From Manduca sexta (Eukaryota; Arthropoda; Insecta; Lepidoptera; Sphingidae), in NCBI RefSeq assembly GCF_014839805.1, contig NC_051116.1:1922001-1986000 (forward strand): a stretch of DNA of 64,000 nucleotides. The letters run 5' to 3'. Below the pieces are notes generated by a model. It saw only the letters and a list, made by a program, of their open reading frames with translations, was not told the origin of the DNA and made no database searches. The position numbers and the translations under genes were made by a program. Position 1 is the stretch's first letter, and the number at the start of each line of letters is the position of its first letter. Positions 47,101 through 54,565 of this stretch are shown one piece after another.

Positions 47101-50100
47101 TCACATTTATATTCGTAAAGATTCTAATCAGTAGGAGAATTTATCTTCACTTTCCATAAACAGACAGATGTTAAGTACAAAATACATTAGATACGCTCAC
47201 ATCAATAAAAAATATCGTTAAGAAAATCAACATGGCGGTTCAAAATGGCCGCCAATCAAAAATGTCTGACGTATTACACGAAATTTCACATGGAATGATA
47301 TCGTTAAGACCGATTTACGTCTTAAAATAACTAAATCTGTTTTAAAAGCTAATAAACGTACCACAGATGTGTTTAATACAATATTTTAACGCCTCTCCTT
47401 CGATTTTTAAGTACCCGTCAGTCGGTTGGCTATAAAATTATTTCCACAGTTTAATAGTTAATGAGCATTTATAAAATCTGTATAGTTTATAGTCCCACGT
47501 TTATAGAACAGATTTATCTATGGTATTGAAATATTCGTTGAATTAAAATTTAGATTATTGAGTTTTATTCGTCTGAATAAGGAATAAGTTGTCCGCGTAA
47601 TAGTGCGCTCCACATTTATTCATATTGAATTACATTGCATTTAATTTAAAATTCTGCCTCGTCAACTTCATGTAATGGAAGGCTCTCAATTTTATCGTAT
47701 AAATATGATTATTTGTGCCCAAAATGTCATGACAATTATTTATCACCGATAGCGTATATTGAAAGCGATACAAAAATTCGTTTAAGTACTTAAGGCTGTA
47801 TATTCCTTCATTCCTTTGCCCAAACTTAACCTAACTTTTGGCCACAGGTGCACGATGCCGCGTGTGATGAAATGCCTCATCTACATCGGAGTAGCTGCCT
47901 TCCTGCATCAGCTGCCGAGGTTCTTCGAGAGGCGTTACGTGCCCCATGTCACGGTCTGGCATGGCCACTTAGAGGAAGTGTGCCGGGTAAATATTCCTTT
48001 TACTTATGTTAAATAAGTTCTAAATTTGTGAAGCAACCTCATTTAGTTGTAATAAAAATTTGAAAATACTAATTATTTTAAGTTAAAATTCAAATCGACT
48101 AGGGTATTCCCTGTCTGTCGTAAGAGGCGACTGATTGGGGCCTAGAGAAAGTCGCGGGTGAGCAGTGAGGAGTTGCTCGCTTGGCTACAGCGACTCTGAG
48201 GTAGATGACAACGCGGGTAGTAGGTCTCCCAATGTCGTAAACTCCAAAGGAGTCATTTAGAATGTGGGGGCATCTTAGCCCCATCAATGAGAGAGGTGCC
48301 GCAATACGGTATCGCGCTGGGACGGTTCCGAGCAGCTATCTTAGTGCAACAAGATACCCCGGGGCCGTCCCGTATGCGCCGAAGAAGGCCACCGCGGGTT
48401 TTGGTTGGTATGCCAGTGTAGGGGTTAGGGACTCGGTCCAATGCTGGCTCGGATGCTATACTCCCGAGTGTCGACATTAGTCCGTAGGACCGGTGAAACC
48501 AACATAACCATTCCACTCACCCTACATGTGGTGGTAGCGATAACGCGTTTTTTTCCCGCGAAAAAAGGAAAAACAACGGGTTAAATATTTAGAATCATTT
48601 GACTTATATTTTTAACGAATTCGGATCCACTAATATTGTGTTTGTTTAATTGAATCTTCATGTATTCAAAGTCAATAAGATTAGCAAAATGAAACCACAT
48701 ACAAGTCTTCACCTTTGCTGACATTGCGTAAAAAATCATCAATTAATAACGAATATTTTCACCAAAAGTCCTGGTTTGAGTTTTCAAAATTATTGATCAT
48801 TTTTGTAGTTTAATGCAAATATAGCGTGCGCGTGGGTGTATTACTGAAAATATGATATTGCCACTGTAACGAATACTTTGAGAGTAGTAGTATGGACTTT
48901 AGGACGCGTAAAATTAAAATTACTTATTCATGGATGATTTTTGGCACATTGTCAGCAAAGATGAAGACGAGTATGTGGTTTCATTTAGTAACGCAATGTC
49001 AAAATGATCCTATATTAGAATGACTTATTTAAATGCACCCTCAGAGTAGACAGAGCATCACCTATAACCCCGTCAACTCCTAAGTCTTTGTTGTCTGAAA
49101 TCTGAACCTTAATCGTTTACCGTCTCTGAGCTGTATCTTAGCGAGACATAATCGCTCACAGTCGCTTCGGGTCTGACACACGCTTAGCCGTGATTAAACG
49201 TCTGTCGGATTGAGCCGTGATAAGCCCTAACGTATCAATTATGTGGAAATTGTATTATGATTTATATGGCTTAGTTTAGTTAAATTTGGGTTTGGAAAAG
49301 TTTTATTTTTGGGACTTTTTGGTGATTTTTATTTCGCAATTTTAAGACTTCATGGCCGAAAAATAAATAAGTAGGTTTTAAAGTTATACTAAATTTAAGA
49401 GTTAGTTGTAGACGGTCTTTCTTTAAATTCAGAATTTATTATCATCAAAAATGACGGACAGTCTACTATAAACGTTGTTTTTGGCTACAGTGGTTAAGGT
49501 AGCCTTGGTATCCTCTCCCCCATCCAACAAATAAATAGCTACCCTCGCTGCCCCATCTCACAAATACACTCTGTATTAAATAAATTGTGCCAGTTCCCAC
49601 ACTTCAAACGAATACTGTAAAAATAAGTTGACGTAATAATAAATATATTTTGTTGATACATACAAATGTAAAACATTAATGTGTTTTTGATATTTTCATA
49701 TTGCTTGTCGACATCAATGTTGCGTAAATTATGTGGCAGAAACTGCCTTAATATCGATCGGTGTCGATACAAATAAGTATATTGATACAGACGAACCGTT
49801 TGTACCGACTTCGGTTATAGCGATGCACCAGTTATAATAACTAAGGTTAGATCCTTCGATCAACAATACCAAGGTCCCTGTATGTTTAAAAAGGGTATCA
49901 TTTATACGACTGTCGGGTATAACGTGCCAGGATCAGATTAGCCCTAAGACAAATTAGGCAACTGCCCAGAAGCTCGGTATCGGCCAAGTCATTCATGCCG
50001 AGATTTTTTTGATACAGAAGAACCGGTTATAATGACTCCGGTTATAGCGACGTCAGTTATGATAACTAAATGGTTAGGTACCTAAAATTAATGTTTCAAA

Positions 50101-53100
50101 AGAGCATCGTTTATACGACTGTGGGGAATGATGTGAGAATGCCGGATTAGCGCTAAGATAAATTAGACAACAGCCTAAGCGCCCTTTATCCCGAGAAAAA
50201 AATAAATAAATTTCGTATGGATTTAATAAAGCCTTTAACCGTTGTCATGTTTACTGCTTCCATTTTAGCCTCTGCTTCCATTTTTATATATTTAAAAAAA
50301 GGAAAGGAGAAAGGGGCTCTAAGCTGTGCATTGCCTAGGGGCCCTAACATTATCAATGCGGATATCGACCAGATCGGTGGTCCCTTCAATATCCTTATAA
50401 CCGATTTTCACTATATACAAGTAATTTCAAAATGGTGGATGTTTTTCTAAGCTTACAAAAATATTCAAACATTACCAGAACCTAGGTCTAAAAAGGTTAT
50501 AATTGAATCTCTCTTTCGTGGTAATATCCGGAGCCGTTCAAAAAATGCGACAAAATTTTCTTAAACAATTATAGAACAACCTTAAATGTATTTCAAATGA
50601 CAACAAGAATCTTGCTTTTTAATAATAAGTATCATATTATAAAAATGATAATAACACCTATGTGGGTTGGATGCAAACGCAATAACCACGCAGTGCATTT
50701 GAATGACATTTAGCACCAAGGTAGATCAAATTTTAAAGACGCCTTCAAATTTGTAAATGCATAAGAAATACCACAACACGTCATGACGCTAAATTAGGAG
50801 CTAAGAGTGCCTTCAATTTCCTGCTAAGTGCCGCTCGGCTACTAAAGGAACCCTTATAGAATCAATTTCTTGTTCGCCTGTCCCTTTGTCTGTCTATTTC
50901 TGCCGCCAAGCAGCAGTGTGTAGTCACTGTTATGTTCCGGTTTGAAGGACATTGTAGCCAGTGTAACTACTGGACATAATGAGACTTAACATCTCACGTC
51001 TCAGAATGGCGAGCGCAGTGGAATACCAAACAATATTTTGTAATTCAAGGTGTTGAGTGGTGTTTCTACTGTTTGTGGGCGATCGTATCGCTTACCATCA
51101 GGCGAATGGCAAGCTTATCTCGTCATTCAAAGCAATAAAAAAATCCTTTTTCTGAGAAACACGTAGAAGTATCAAGTTGAAATTTATATCAAATACGCAA
51201 GTCTACTGTCTCTTTGATCTATGAAAAATCTATCTCGTAAGTCGAGTCAAAGGACAGTAGTCGTGCGACTAATTGAAGGCTTCCTTAGTTAACATAGGAG
51301 CTACTTTTGAACCCGGAAAAGTGCAGTGCTACTTCGAGTCGGGGATAAATCTCTCAAGATTACACGGGGAAAAAAGCGTAAAAATGTGGAGTATTATTAA
51401 GTTTGTCATATACTGTCAGTCTGAAAAATTTTAGTGAGGTTATTTTTTGTTTGCTGGTGGTAGGATATATTTTATATTCATCCAGATAGCGACCGTACAC
51501 AAGGTATTAAAATCCACCATAATAGCCCTAGTGTGTCGCGTTCCGAGATCAGCCTGTATATATCTAGTTCCAACAGACTGGCATAATTGTGTCAACTGCA
51601 TGTATGCCGGTCATATGTAGTAATCATCTCTCGTCAGTCGACATTCAATTGGAGCCACTTACCTTCAGGTGCAAGTCACTTTTCCATGCACTTAGAAAAA
51701 ACAATTGTAATACTTGTTGATATAATCACACTGGGCGTTTGATAGACCGAGGTCTAAAGGACCGAGGTTATTGATTTTTTTTTAAATAAGTGGAAGAATG
51801 TTTTATTTTAATAAAAATCGCTACAGTTCCTCACATTACTTTTCATCAGCTAGGCTACCCATGAGAATGAAGTACAAACCTAATCCACTCGTTAATAATA
51901 CCTTGGTGACTGAACAAATTTAATGGTACACCAATTTCCTATTGTTCATTAACTTGTTTCGGACTTTCATAATAGGAAATCTATATAATGCGATTTGTAG
52001 GGTTGCCGCGTGAGATATAAATTTTAAGAATATTGGAAATACTGAGAAATATTGGTGTAAAATAGAAAATGTTAAGTTGATTAGATGTCGCGAGGTTATC
52101 CTTTCATATTATAAAACAATATTCCCCGCCACGTCTGTTTGTCTGTTTGAGCGCGATAAACTCATAAACTACCGAAATGTTTTTGATGGAATTGGGTATA
52201 GAGAAAGTTTGGGATCCTGAGAAGGATATAGGATCCGTTTTATTGCGGGAAAATATAAAGCAGGGCATATATCGCGGTCAGACTTTAATACTCGGTCAAA
52301 ATTGCGAGCTAGTCTAAAATAAATATGGACACGAAAACTATGTTCGAAGTGTACCTTACCTACTATAATATAACGCTGACCGCTCCCAAAGTATCAAAAA
52401 AATAGTAATGAGAATAAAACTGAGTAGCCGTCAATGTATGAAAAATAACCAAAAAATACAAATATTTTTAGTAAATAGAAAGTTATATACACAGAGAATA
52501 GACTTTGTATTATATTTGGTAGTATATTGCCATTAGGAGACAGACGCCTCAAATTGGCTGCATTATACTGAACTGGACTGAACTTCACTGGCAATGAAAT
52601 AAGTTGATCATGCTCGGATAAAAAACACCAATATTTATTTTTAGAGTGAAAGAAATTTCTAAATTGGCAACCCTGTCATTTATGCCCGCGGGATTGATTC
52701 ATTTGAGTTACTATTAAGCGGCAAACTTTGTTATAGCGAAAATTAAGGGTAGGAAATTCCACGAACCAAAAACTATATTTAATTTTTCATCCCTTGGCGA
52801 TTAGGGAATAATTTTGAAGGGTTATTCTATAATCTGATTATATAAAACCCTTTAGAAACTTTGTAAATTTTTGGCTAAGTTTTTGGAAATTTCGTCATAT
52901 TAAATTTTAAAGGCCGAAATATTCATGATTATTAATTATTTTTACGTTTTTCTTTCAACTGCGAGAACTAATCACTAACTAGACGTGAATTTAAATTCTT
53001 TACTTGCCAATACTTGTTTAGTTACCCAGATTAAAGGTGAAACAAAATGTATGAAAATGGACCTTGAGGTATCGCCTTAATAGGCATTCTCTCCCAGTCA

Positions 53101-54144
53101 ACCTTAGGGTAGTGCAGAGACAAATAAGGTAGGTGCGTCGCGTTAACATAAAACTTAAAAAGGATAAAGAAAAAAAAAGTAAATTAATGTAAATATACGA
53201 TAAATAGCAACATATTAATATACCAATTATCAATACAACTATGTACGAATGTCATGTATAAGTGCCTACAAAGGTATATTTACTGAATAAATAAATACTG
53301 GCCTTGATGCCAGAAATCACGGCATAAAGCCCGGTCCTTTTGGAAGGCGTGGTGACATGGATCCAACACGTAGGCCCCTTTAAGATACATTACTCTAGTT
53401 AGGGTTTATACACTTTGCAAGTTTGATATAGGGCCCGTCTATGGCAAGCTATATTACTAATATTAACTCTGTATTATATTATGTTGTATATCTGGGCATC
53501 CCCCCCCCCCCCTACTTGTAAGATGATTTAGACCTTTGACCACACTACTAATGCGGACACTTCTTACATTAATACAATCACATTATCTTTTCCAGATCAA
53601 AATGGCTCCATGGGTGGAAGCGTTGTCGTTAGATGCTTACTTCATCACGTACTACGGGTTCAGGGTACTGTTCGTGCATCTCATCCCGTGCACGTCCCTG
53701 GTGGTCCTGAATGTGCTCCTGTTCAGAGCCATGCGCACTGCCCAAATTAACAGGCAGAAACTGTTCAAAGAGAATCGAAAATCCGAATGTAAAAGACTAC
53801 GTGACTCAAATTGTACCACGCTTATGTTAATTGTAGTCGTGACTGTTTTTTTAATGGTGGAAATACCGGTAGCAGTAGTCACTATACTACACATAATCTC
53901 AAGTACTATAGTTGAAATTTTAGACTATCATATTGCTAATATATTGATATTGATAACAAATTTCTTTATTATTGTATCTTATCCGATTAATTTTGCTATT
54001 TATTGCGGCATGTCGAGGCAATTCCGAGAGACGTTCAAGGAATTGTTCATTAGGGGAGCTGTTACTAGTAGGAAAAATGGCGGGTCCAGTCGCTATTCTT
54101 TAGTAAACGGGCCTAGAACATGCACAAACGAAACTGTACTTTAG
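25908..54144 (+). CDS. SPR: Sex peptide / myoinhibitory peptide receptor (class A GPCR), five coding exons
   Basis: Join of 25908-26116, 28334-28571, 40453-40553, 47848-47986 and 53596-54144 (1236 nt, 411 residues). All introns are GT..AG and the phases match. The product is a plasma-membrane seven-helix receptor; in insects this family binds myoinhibitory peptides (allatostatin-B) and, in some Drosophila, sex peptide, and signals through Gi/o. Approximate helices: TM1 72-92, TM2 101-125, TM3 145-172, TM4 190-208, TM5 246-274, TM6 302-330, TM7 338-364. Residues 1-70 are extracellular with six N-glycosylation sequons and no signal peptide. C141 and C228 are the expected TM3-ECL2 disulfide. The TM3 motif is QRY (169-171), and TM7 has YPINF (358-362) in place of NPxxY. 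The C-terminus ends in ETVL. Family assignment rests on recognised blocks such as SRRHMRTPTN, FLHQLPRFF and CGMSRQFRETFKE. ATG 25908 has A at -3 and an in-frame stop nine bases upstream. The length fits the family. No frameshift or missing key residue was seen. Confidence 0.95.
26157..26200. repeat. Perfect 17-bp hairpin 40 bp after the SPR exon 1 donor
   Basis: atatttaatgtcggctt and aagccgacattaaatat enclose a 10-base loop. Pairing extends further out with one mismatch. Confidence 0.88.
26294..26345 (-). mobile_element. Family F MITE end in SPR intron 1
   Basis: acaaaagggaagccggcagg to ggacccgttcgccattg, the left end of the family in reverse. Confidence 0.65.
26605..26885 (+). repeat. Family C copy in SPR intron 1
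   Basis: gtaggtctcatatgtgagag to cattcaaaccaataaaaa. Confidence 0.82.
27252..27310. promoter_or_regulatory. CCAAT boxes around a CACGTG E-box in SPR intron 1
   Basis: attgtgattggt (27252-27263) and accaatcacaat (27299-27310) are exact inverted repeats. Between them lie the palindrome ttggtcgaaagaccaa (27259-27274) and CACGTG (27284-27289). The density of factor-like sites is unusual here; regulatory use is inferred only. Confidence 0.4.
27560..27640 (-). repeat. Family C internal-deletion remnant
   Basis: The 3' end (gttctgaatgacgagaccag) is joined directly to the 5' end (tgacatatgagagatcttac), with the central 200 bp lost. Confidence 0.65.
27987..28187 (+). repeat. Diverged tandem duplication (period about 117 bp) before exon 2
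   Basis: Unit 1 starts agttagggccaaaact and unit 2 cagtcagagccaaaact. Both contain aaaaaacct and cttttgctttttcgttttaac-like sequence. Confidence 0.75.
28334..28571 (+). CDS. SPR: SPR coding exon 2: TM1, TM2 and first extracellular loop
   Basis: The acceptor is ctatctacag|C and the donor is gag|gtaagt. The first base completes Gly70, and 79 codons follow (residues 71-149). It holds TM1 with the AN at the usual conserved Asn position (N84), the intracellular loop SRRHMRTPTN, TM2 with LCDMF, the loop containing FGNHYKPL, and conserved Cys141 at the foot of TM3. This is one of the most family-diagnostic exons. It ends in phase 0. Confidence 0.96.
28661..28815 (+). mobile_element. SINE B copy in SPR intron 2
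   Basis: The tRNA-like head with cgggttcaaatcccgagtcg is followed by a T run (28740-28750) and gtccgatgagatgggctcgc; the 3' end is missing. It lies only 90 bp after the exon 2 donor. Confidence 0.78.
29560..30245 (+). mobile_element. Two diverged family I copies in tandem
   Basis: taaattaaaccacatttttg, ctgctaacattgcggt and ccatgaataacaaatatttt at 29565-29650 match the 37.0 kb element. A second run from about 29920 repeats gtgcgagtatggtgtacatg and ends near 30230. Confidence 0.65.
32080..32366 (+). mobile_element. Helitron-like family G copy in SPR intron 2
   Basis: Starts TCTATATATATA and ends gggtcagCTAG|T. It sits directly after another element end (gctacgacaactgctag at 32061-32079), suggesting insertion at or beside an older Helitron 3' end. 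Confidence 0.78.
33227..33470 (+). repeat. Family E copy in SPR intron 2
   Basis: ttatatccgctcggatagcg to atcaggtgcagtggggtgat, A/T-run end. An RTE tail follows immediately. Confidence 0.72.
33478..33747 (+). pseudogene. RTE-type LINE 3' coding remnant in SPR intron 2
   Basis: An intact frame encodes LKWQWAEHIARR, GGKVLEWRPR, GWTDDLVRVAG, RSLWRSMGEAYVQQW then stop. This is the conserved C-terminus of RTE-type retrotransposon polyproteins that are common in Lepidoptera. The element is truncated, with its reverse-transcriptase core absent. Confidence 0.82.
33862..34160 (+). repeat. Family D copy in SPR intron 2
   Basis: ctgggtttttccgtcttaaa to gaaattcggctaagaaggat. Confidence 0.72.
34378..34654 (+). 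mobile_element. Helitron-like family G copy in SPR intron 2
   Basis: A|TCTATATATATATA at the left, gggtcagCTAG|T at the right. Both junction bases fit Helitron insertion between A and T. Confidence 0.8.
35106..35410 (+). mobile_element. SINE A copy in SPR intron 2
   Basis: Head acggcgatagcctagttggg, tail acatgactgatatt. It is followed 50 bp later by a partial copy in reverse orientation. Confidence 0.85.
35463..35615 (-). mobile_element. SINE A copy, internally deleted
   Basis: Body segment ctggtctagtgcg and head region gggattcgaacctgcggg to gccgc are present; the tail and part of the middle are missing. It forms an inverted pair with the copy just upstream. Confidence 0.75.
36000..36292 (+). 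repeat. Family C copy in SPR intron 2
   Basis: ggtggtagctctcatatgtg to cttgttattcaaagaaataaa. Confidence 0.82.
36338..36445 (-). mobile_element. RTE-type LINE 3' tail in SPR intron 2
   Basis: ttcatcatcgtcatcagcca, ctccaaagatttccagatcg and gaaagcgacccgcataagcg. Confidence 0.6.
37039..37437. mobile_element. TA-flanked MITE (family I), 399 bp, in SPR intron 2
   Basis: Ends cagggtcattttgacat and atgtcaaaattaccctg are inverted, with TA outside each. A second inner inverted segment includes aaaccacata/tatgtggttt. TA duplication and a CAGGGT start suggest a mariner-like origin. Confidence 0.75.
37469..37703 (+). repeat. Tandem duplication (period about 116 bp) in SPR intron 2
   Basis: Both units begin attatagagaattttctctg and end ttggaatttaattt; the middle has diverged. 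Confidence 0.85.
38285..38580. repeat. Family M repeat, longer form, in SPR intron 2
   Basis: ttctcagctgagtcagag, ctgtcaaaatccgtcatatg and aaatagcagcgatct match the 14.5 kb copy. The extra centre contains gaaccaatcaaaataaatc-like AT-rich sequence. Confidence 0.6.
39090..39405. repeat. Inverted pair of a dispersed repeat in SPR intron 2
   Basis: agtttcttgtcagttcttct to ttttccgaactt (39090-39136) is the near reverse complement of gttcggaaagcagttttcac to caagaaact (39362-39405), with about 225 bp between. Sequences like this are abundant in moth genomes as LINE/SINE tails. Confidence 0.65.
39887..40210 (-). mobile_element. SINE B copy plus a second partial copy
   Basis: 39887-40062 is one copy with its B box replaced (aaaccggaattcgcttcaga). 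40105-40210 repeats the central part (ccatcccacagtgtggcag, aacctatcgccatgttgg). This looks like a tandem or secondary insertion about 240 bp before SPR exon 3. Confidence 0.75.
40245..40425 (-). repeat. Family E copy ending about 25 bp before SPR exon 3
   Basis: gtcgacataattatgccggc, gggccactatagcgggtttt and ctatccggacggatacaga in reverse orientation. The polypyrimidine tract and acceptor of exon 3 lie just beyond it. Confidence 0.72.
40453..40553 (+). CDS. SPR: SPR coding exon 3: TM3 and QRY motif
   Basis: A 101-nt exon with acceptor ttgttccag|A and donor ttg|gtgagt, encoding residues 150-182 plus two bases of Trp183. It carries most of TM3 and QRYIYVCHAPVART, where Gln169 replaces the Asp/Glu of the DRY motif. 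It is short and isolated between 11.9 kb and 7.3 kb introns, so an automatic predictor could miss it. Confidence 0.95.
40690..40890 (-). repeat. Family E copy about 140 bp after SPR exon 3
   Basis: cagtcgacacgattacgccg, gtaggccactatgacgggtt and gctatccaggcagatataaa. With the copy upstream, exon 3 is flanked on both sides by same-orientation copies. Confidence 0.72.
41036..41102. repeat. Perfect 26-bp-arm palindrome in SPR intron 3
   Basis: Arms 41036-41061 and 41077-41102 are exact reverse complements (agacaagtaacttattgcta...), separated by 15 bases. A Helitron-like element starts 13 bp later. Confidence 0.92.
41115..41354 (-). mobile_element. Helitron-like family G copy in SPR intron 3, internally deleted
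   Basis: Left ctaggtgactagacagacg, right tatatatatagat. Shorter than its relatives by about 40 bp. Confidence 0.75.
41905..42112 (-). repeat. Family C copy in SPR intron 3, truncated
   Basis: gctttgaatgacgagacgag to cacactgctgcttggcgg; the first 80 bp of the family are missing. Confidence 0.8.
42428..42520 (-). mobile_element. SINE A tail fragment
   Basis: About 90 bases of the 3' part (tcagccctgtactatatact to ggcctagtgctgatta) lie directly beside a full copy in the same orientation. Confidence 0.75.
42601..42918 (-). mobile_element. SINE A copy, full length, in SPR intron 3
   Basis: Runs from atcagccctgtatt to ggctatcgccgc. It shares the variant tail tatacttgcccactgctgag with the copies at 1, 59.2 and 62.3 kb, suggesting a younger subfamily. 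Confidence 0.87.
44102..44389 (-). mobile_element. Helitron-like family G copy in SPR intron 3
   Basis: Left ctagctgacccgacagaca, right ggattcatttttatatata. Confidence 0.78.
44753..45001. mobile_element. MITE with 56-bp terminal inverted repeats in SPR intron 3
   Basis: Left arm 44753-44808 (cgctctctgaataaaataat to gggaatcgtc) and right arm 44946-45001 match at 54 of 56 positions. acat occurs directly outside each end, a possible target duplication. The interior is AT-rich without ORFs. Confidence 0.8.
45108..45185 (+). mobile_element. SINE A tail fragment interrupted by a 129-bp insertion
   Basis: gaggactaaggcttaatcc to aatacagagct. The tail resumes at 45315 with the duplicated 11-mer aatacagagct and then gatat. 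Confidence 0.75.
45186..45314 (+). mobile_element. 5'-truncated retroposon tail with target-site duplication
   Basis: About 129 bp ending in an A run and flanked by perfect 11-bp repeats aatacagagct (45175-45185 and 45315-45325). It contains ccaatggggcaccatggttg. The structure fits the 3' end of a non-LTR element inserted by target-primed reverse transcription; the family was not identified. Confidence 0.7.
45405..45497 (-). mobile_element. SINE B fragment
   Basis: ttccaaactccgggctttaa to gacccgagattcggaaccg, covering the middle and B box only. Confidence 0.65.
45847..46089 (+). repeat. Family K copy in SPR intron 3, truncated
   Basis: gtactagattcggcgttccg to tttaaacaaatagttttt, with the end of the family missing. 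Confidence 0.7.
47848..47986 (+). CDS. SPR: SPR coding exon 4: TM4 and second extracellular loop
   Basis: The acceptor is ggccacag|G and the donor is cgg|gtaaat. The first base completes Trp183, then residues 184-229 follow. It contains the second intracellular loop end CTMPRV, TM4, the FLHQLPRFF block and ECL2 Cys228. It ends in phase 0. Confidence 0.95.
48100..48590 (+). mobile_element. R1-type LINE 3' UTR-like block in SPR intron 4
   Basis: ctgtctgtcgtaagaggcga and ttggggcc match, on the opposite strand, the 3' UTR of the LINE at 18.8 kb (about 18813-18860). The block is GC-rich, about 490 bp, ending near an A-rich stretch at 48555-48580. It begins about 115 bp after the exon 4 donor. Confidence 0.6.
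48685..49013. mobile_element. Family I MITE, left end truncated, in SPR intron 4
   Basis: Inner inverted repeats aatgaaaccacatacaagtc (left) and gacgagtatgtggtttcatt (right) are clear. The outer right end aatgtcaaaatgatcct is present; its left partner is missing. Confidence 0.75.
49785..50185 (+). repeat. Diverged tandem duplication in SPR intron 4
   Basis: Two units of about 200 bp. Each has a ttcggttatagcgatg / tccggttatagcgacg block, then ataataactaa / atgataactaa, then tttatacgactgt, then attagccctaagacaaatta / attagcgctaagataaatta. Confidence 0.75.
50890..51142 (+). repeat. Family C copy in SPR intron 4, truncated
   Basis: tgtctatttctgccgccaag to cattcaaagcaataaaaaaa. Confidence 0.82.
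51462..51700 (+). repeat. Family E copy in SPR intron 4
   Basis: atattttatattcatccaga to accttcaggtgcaagtcact; more diverged than the others. Confidence 0.7.
52887..53080 (+). mobile_element. Half-copy of the palindromic element in SPR intron 4
   Basis: Begins at the central loop (atttcgtcatattaaatttt) and runs through one arm to accttgaggtatcgccttaa. The other arm is absent. Confidence 0.82.
53596..54144 (+). CDS. SPR: SPR coding exon 5: TM5-TM7, cytoplasmic tail and stop
   Basis: The acceptor is cttttccag|A, followed by 182 codons (230-411) and TAG. It has TM5 (YYGFRVLFVHL), a basic third loop with FKENRKSECKRLRD, TM6 beginning NCTTLML, TM7 and the amphipathic tail CGMSRQFRETFKELF. Cys366 is a plausible palmitoylation site. 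The last residues are NETVL. The first part is moderately GC-rich and TM6-TM7 codons are AT-rich, but the frame is intact throughout. The reading frame stays open for 60 nt 5' of the acceptor, so the exon start is set by the splice phase and homology, not by an ATG. Confidence 0.96.
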   Translation: MKMAPWVEALSLDAYFITYYGFRVLFVHLIPCTSLVVLNVLLFRAMRTAQINRQKLFKENRKSECKRLRDSNCTTLMLIVVVTVFLMVEIPVAVVTILHIISSTIVEILDYHIANILILITNFFIIVSYPINFAIYCGMSRQFRETFKELFIRGAVTSRKNGGSSRYSLVNGPRTCTNETVL

Positions 54145-54354
54145 ATTATGTAAATACATACGATAGCTTAAGAATTTTGGAATATTTATTGTCTTAGTGA
54201 CATATCAACGGTCTAAATGTCATTTTATTTCGACGCCATCTTGTTGAGTGTTGTCAGCACAATATTTTAAAAGCATCGATACATTTAGATATTTTAAGCG
54301 ACTATAAATATTTGTAATAGTTTGCGTGTTTTTATATTTTTGCTATGTTTAGTG

Positions 54355-54471
54355 GTACTTCTTGGAGGCAGTGTTGTCACCAGATCGTGAGTTAGTTGTA
54401 ATAATTAATTGTGTAATGATATGCTGGCAACACCGCCAGAGAATGGACGAGCCCCCATTCACGAGAAGTAC
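54355..54471 (+). repeat. Imperfect long hairpin in the SPR 3' UTR
   Basis: Outer pair gtacttctt / gagaagtac and inner pair ggcagtgttgtcaccag / ctggcaacaccgcc. It would be in the mature mRNA if the poly(A) site at 54560 is used. Confidence 0.65.
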
Positions 54472-54559
54472 TTTATAAATTTGTAAATATCTAAATGTTA
54501 GATATAGTTTCATTTATTGAATGTTTGTAAAAATTTATGTAAGTAGAAAAGTGTAAAAA

Positions 54560-54565
54560 AATAAA
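54560..54565 (+). terminator. Poly(A) signal AATAAA for SPR
   Basis: AATAAA is followed 20-40 bases later by the U/GU-rich stretch tgtttattgcttgtttctg, the normal order for cleavage and polyadenylation. An alternative AATAAA lies at 54685. Confidence 0.7.

Larger units (their letters stand above)
40554..47847 (+). other. SPR: SPR intron 3 (7.3 kb)
   Basis: A GT..AG intron splitting Trp183. It contains family E (40.7 kb), a perfect 26-bp-arm palindrome (41.04 kb), Helitrons (41.1, 44.1 kb), family C (41.9 kb), SINE A (42.4-42.9, 45.1 kb), a TIR element (44.75 kb) and family K (45.85 kb). In 46091-47847 I see a GC-rich CTCGC-rich patch (46150-46260) and a degenerate Helitron-like piece near 46970; no exon. 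Confidence 0.9.
47987..53595 (+). other. SPR: SPR intron 4 (5.6 kb)
   Basis: A phase 0 GT..AG intron. It contains a LINE-tail block (48.1-48.6 kb), a family I MITE (48.7 kb), a diverged tandem duplication (49.8-50.2 kb), family C (50.9 kb), family E (51.5 kb), a half-copy of the palindromic element (52.9 kb) and a poly-C run near 53503-53512. The stretch 51710-52880 is AT-rich with one degenerate Helitron-like piece (52100-52310). Confidence 0.9.

Noticed and set aside
53503..53512. Poly-C run before exon 5
   Set aside because: A simple homopolymer, too far from the acceptor to be its pyrimidine tract, and prone to sequencing error.
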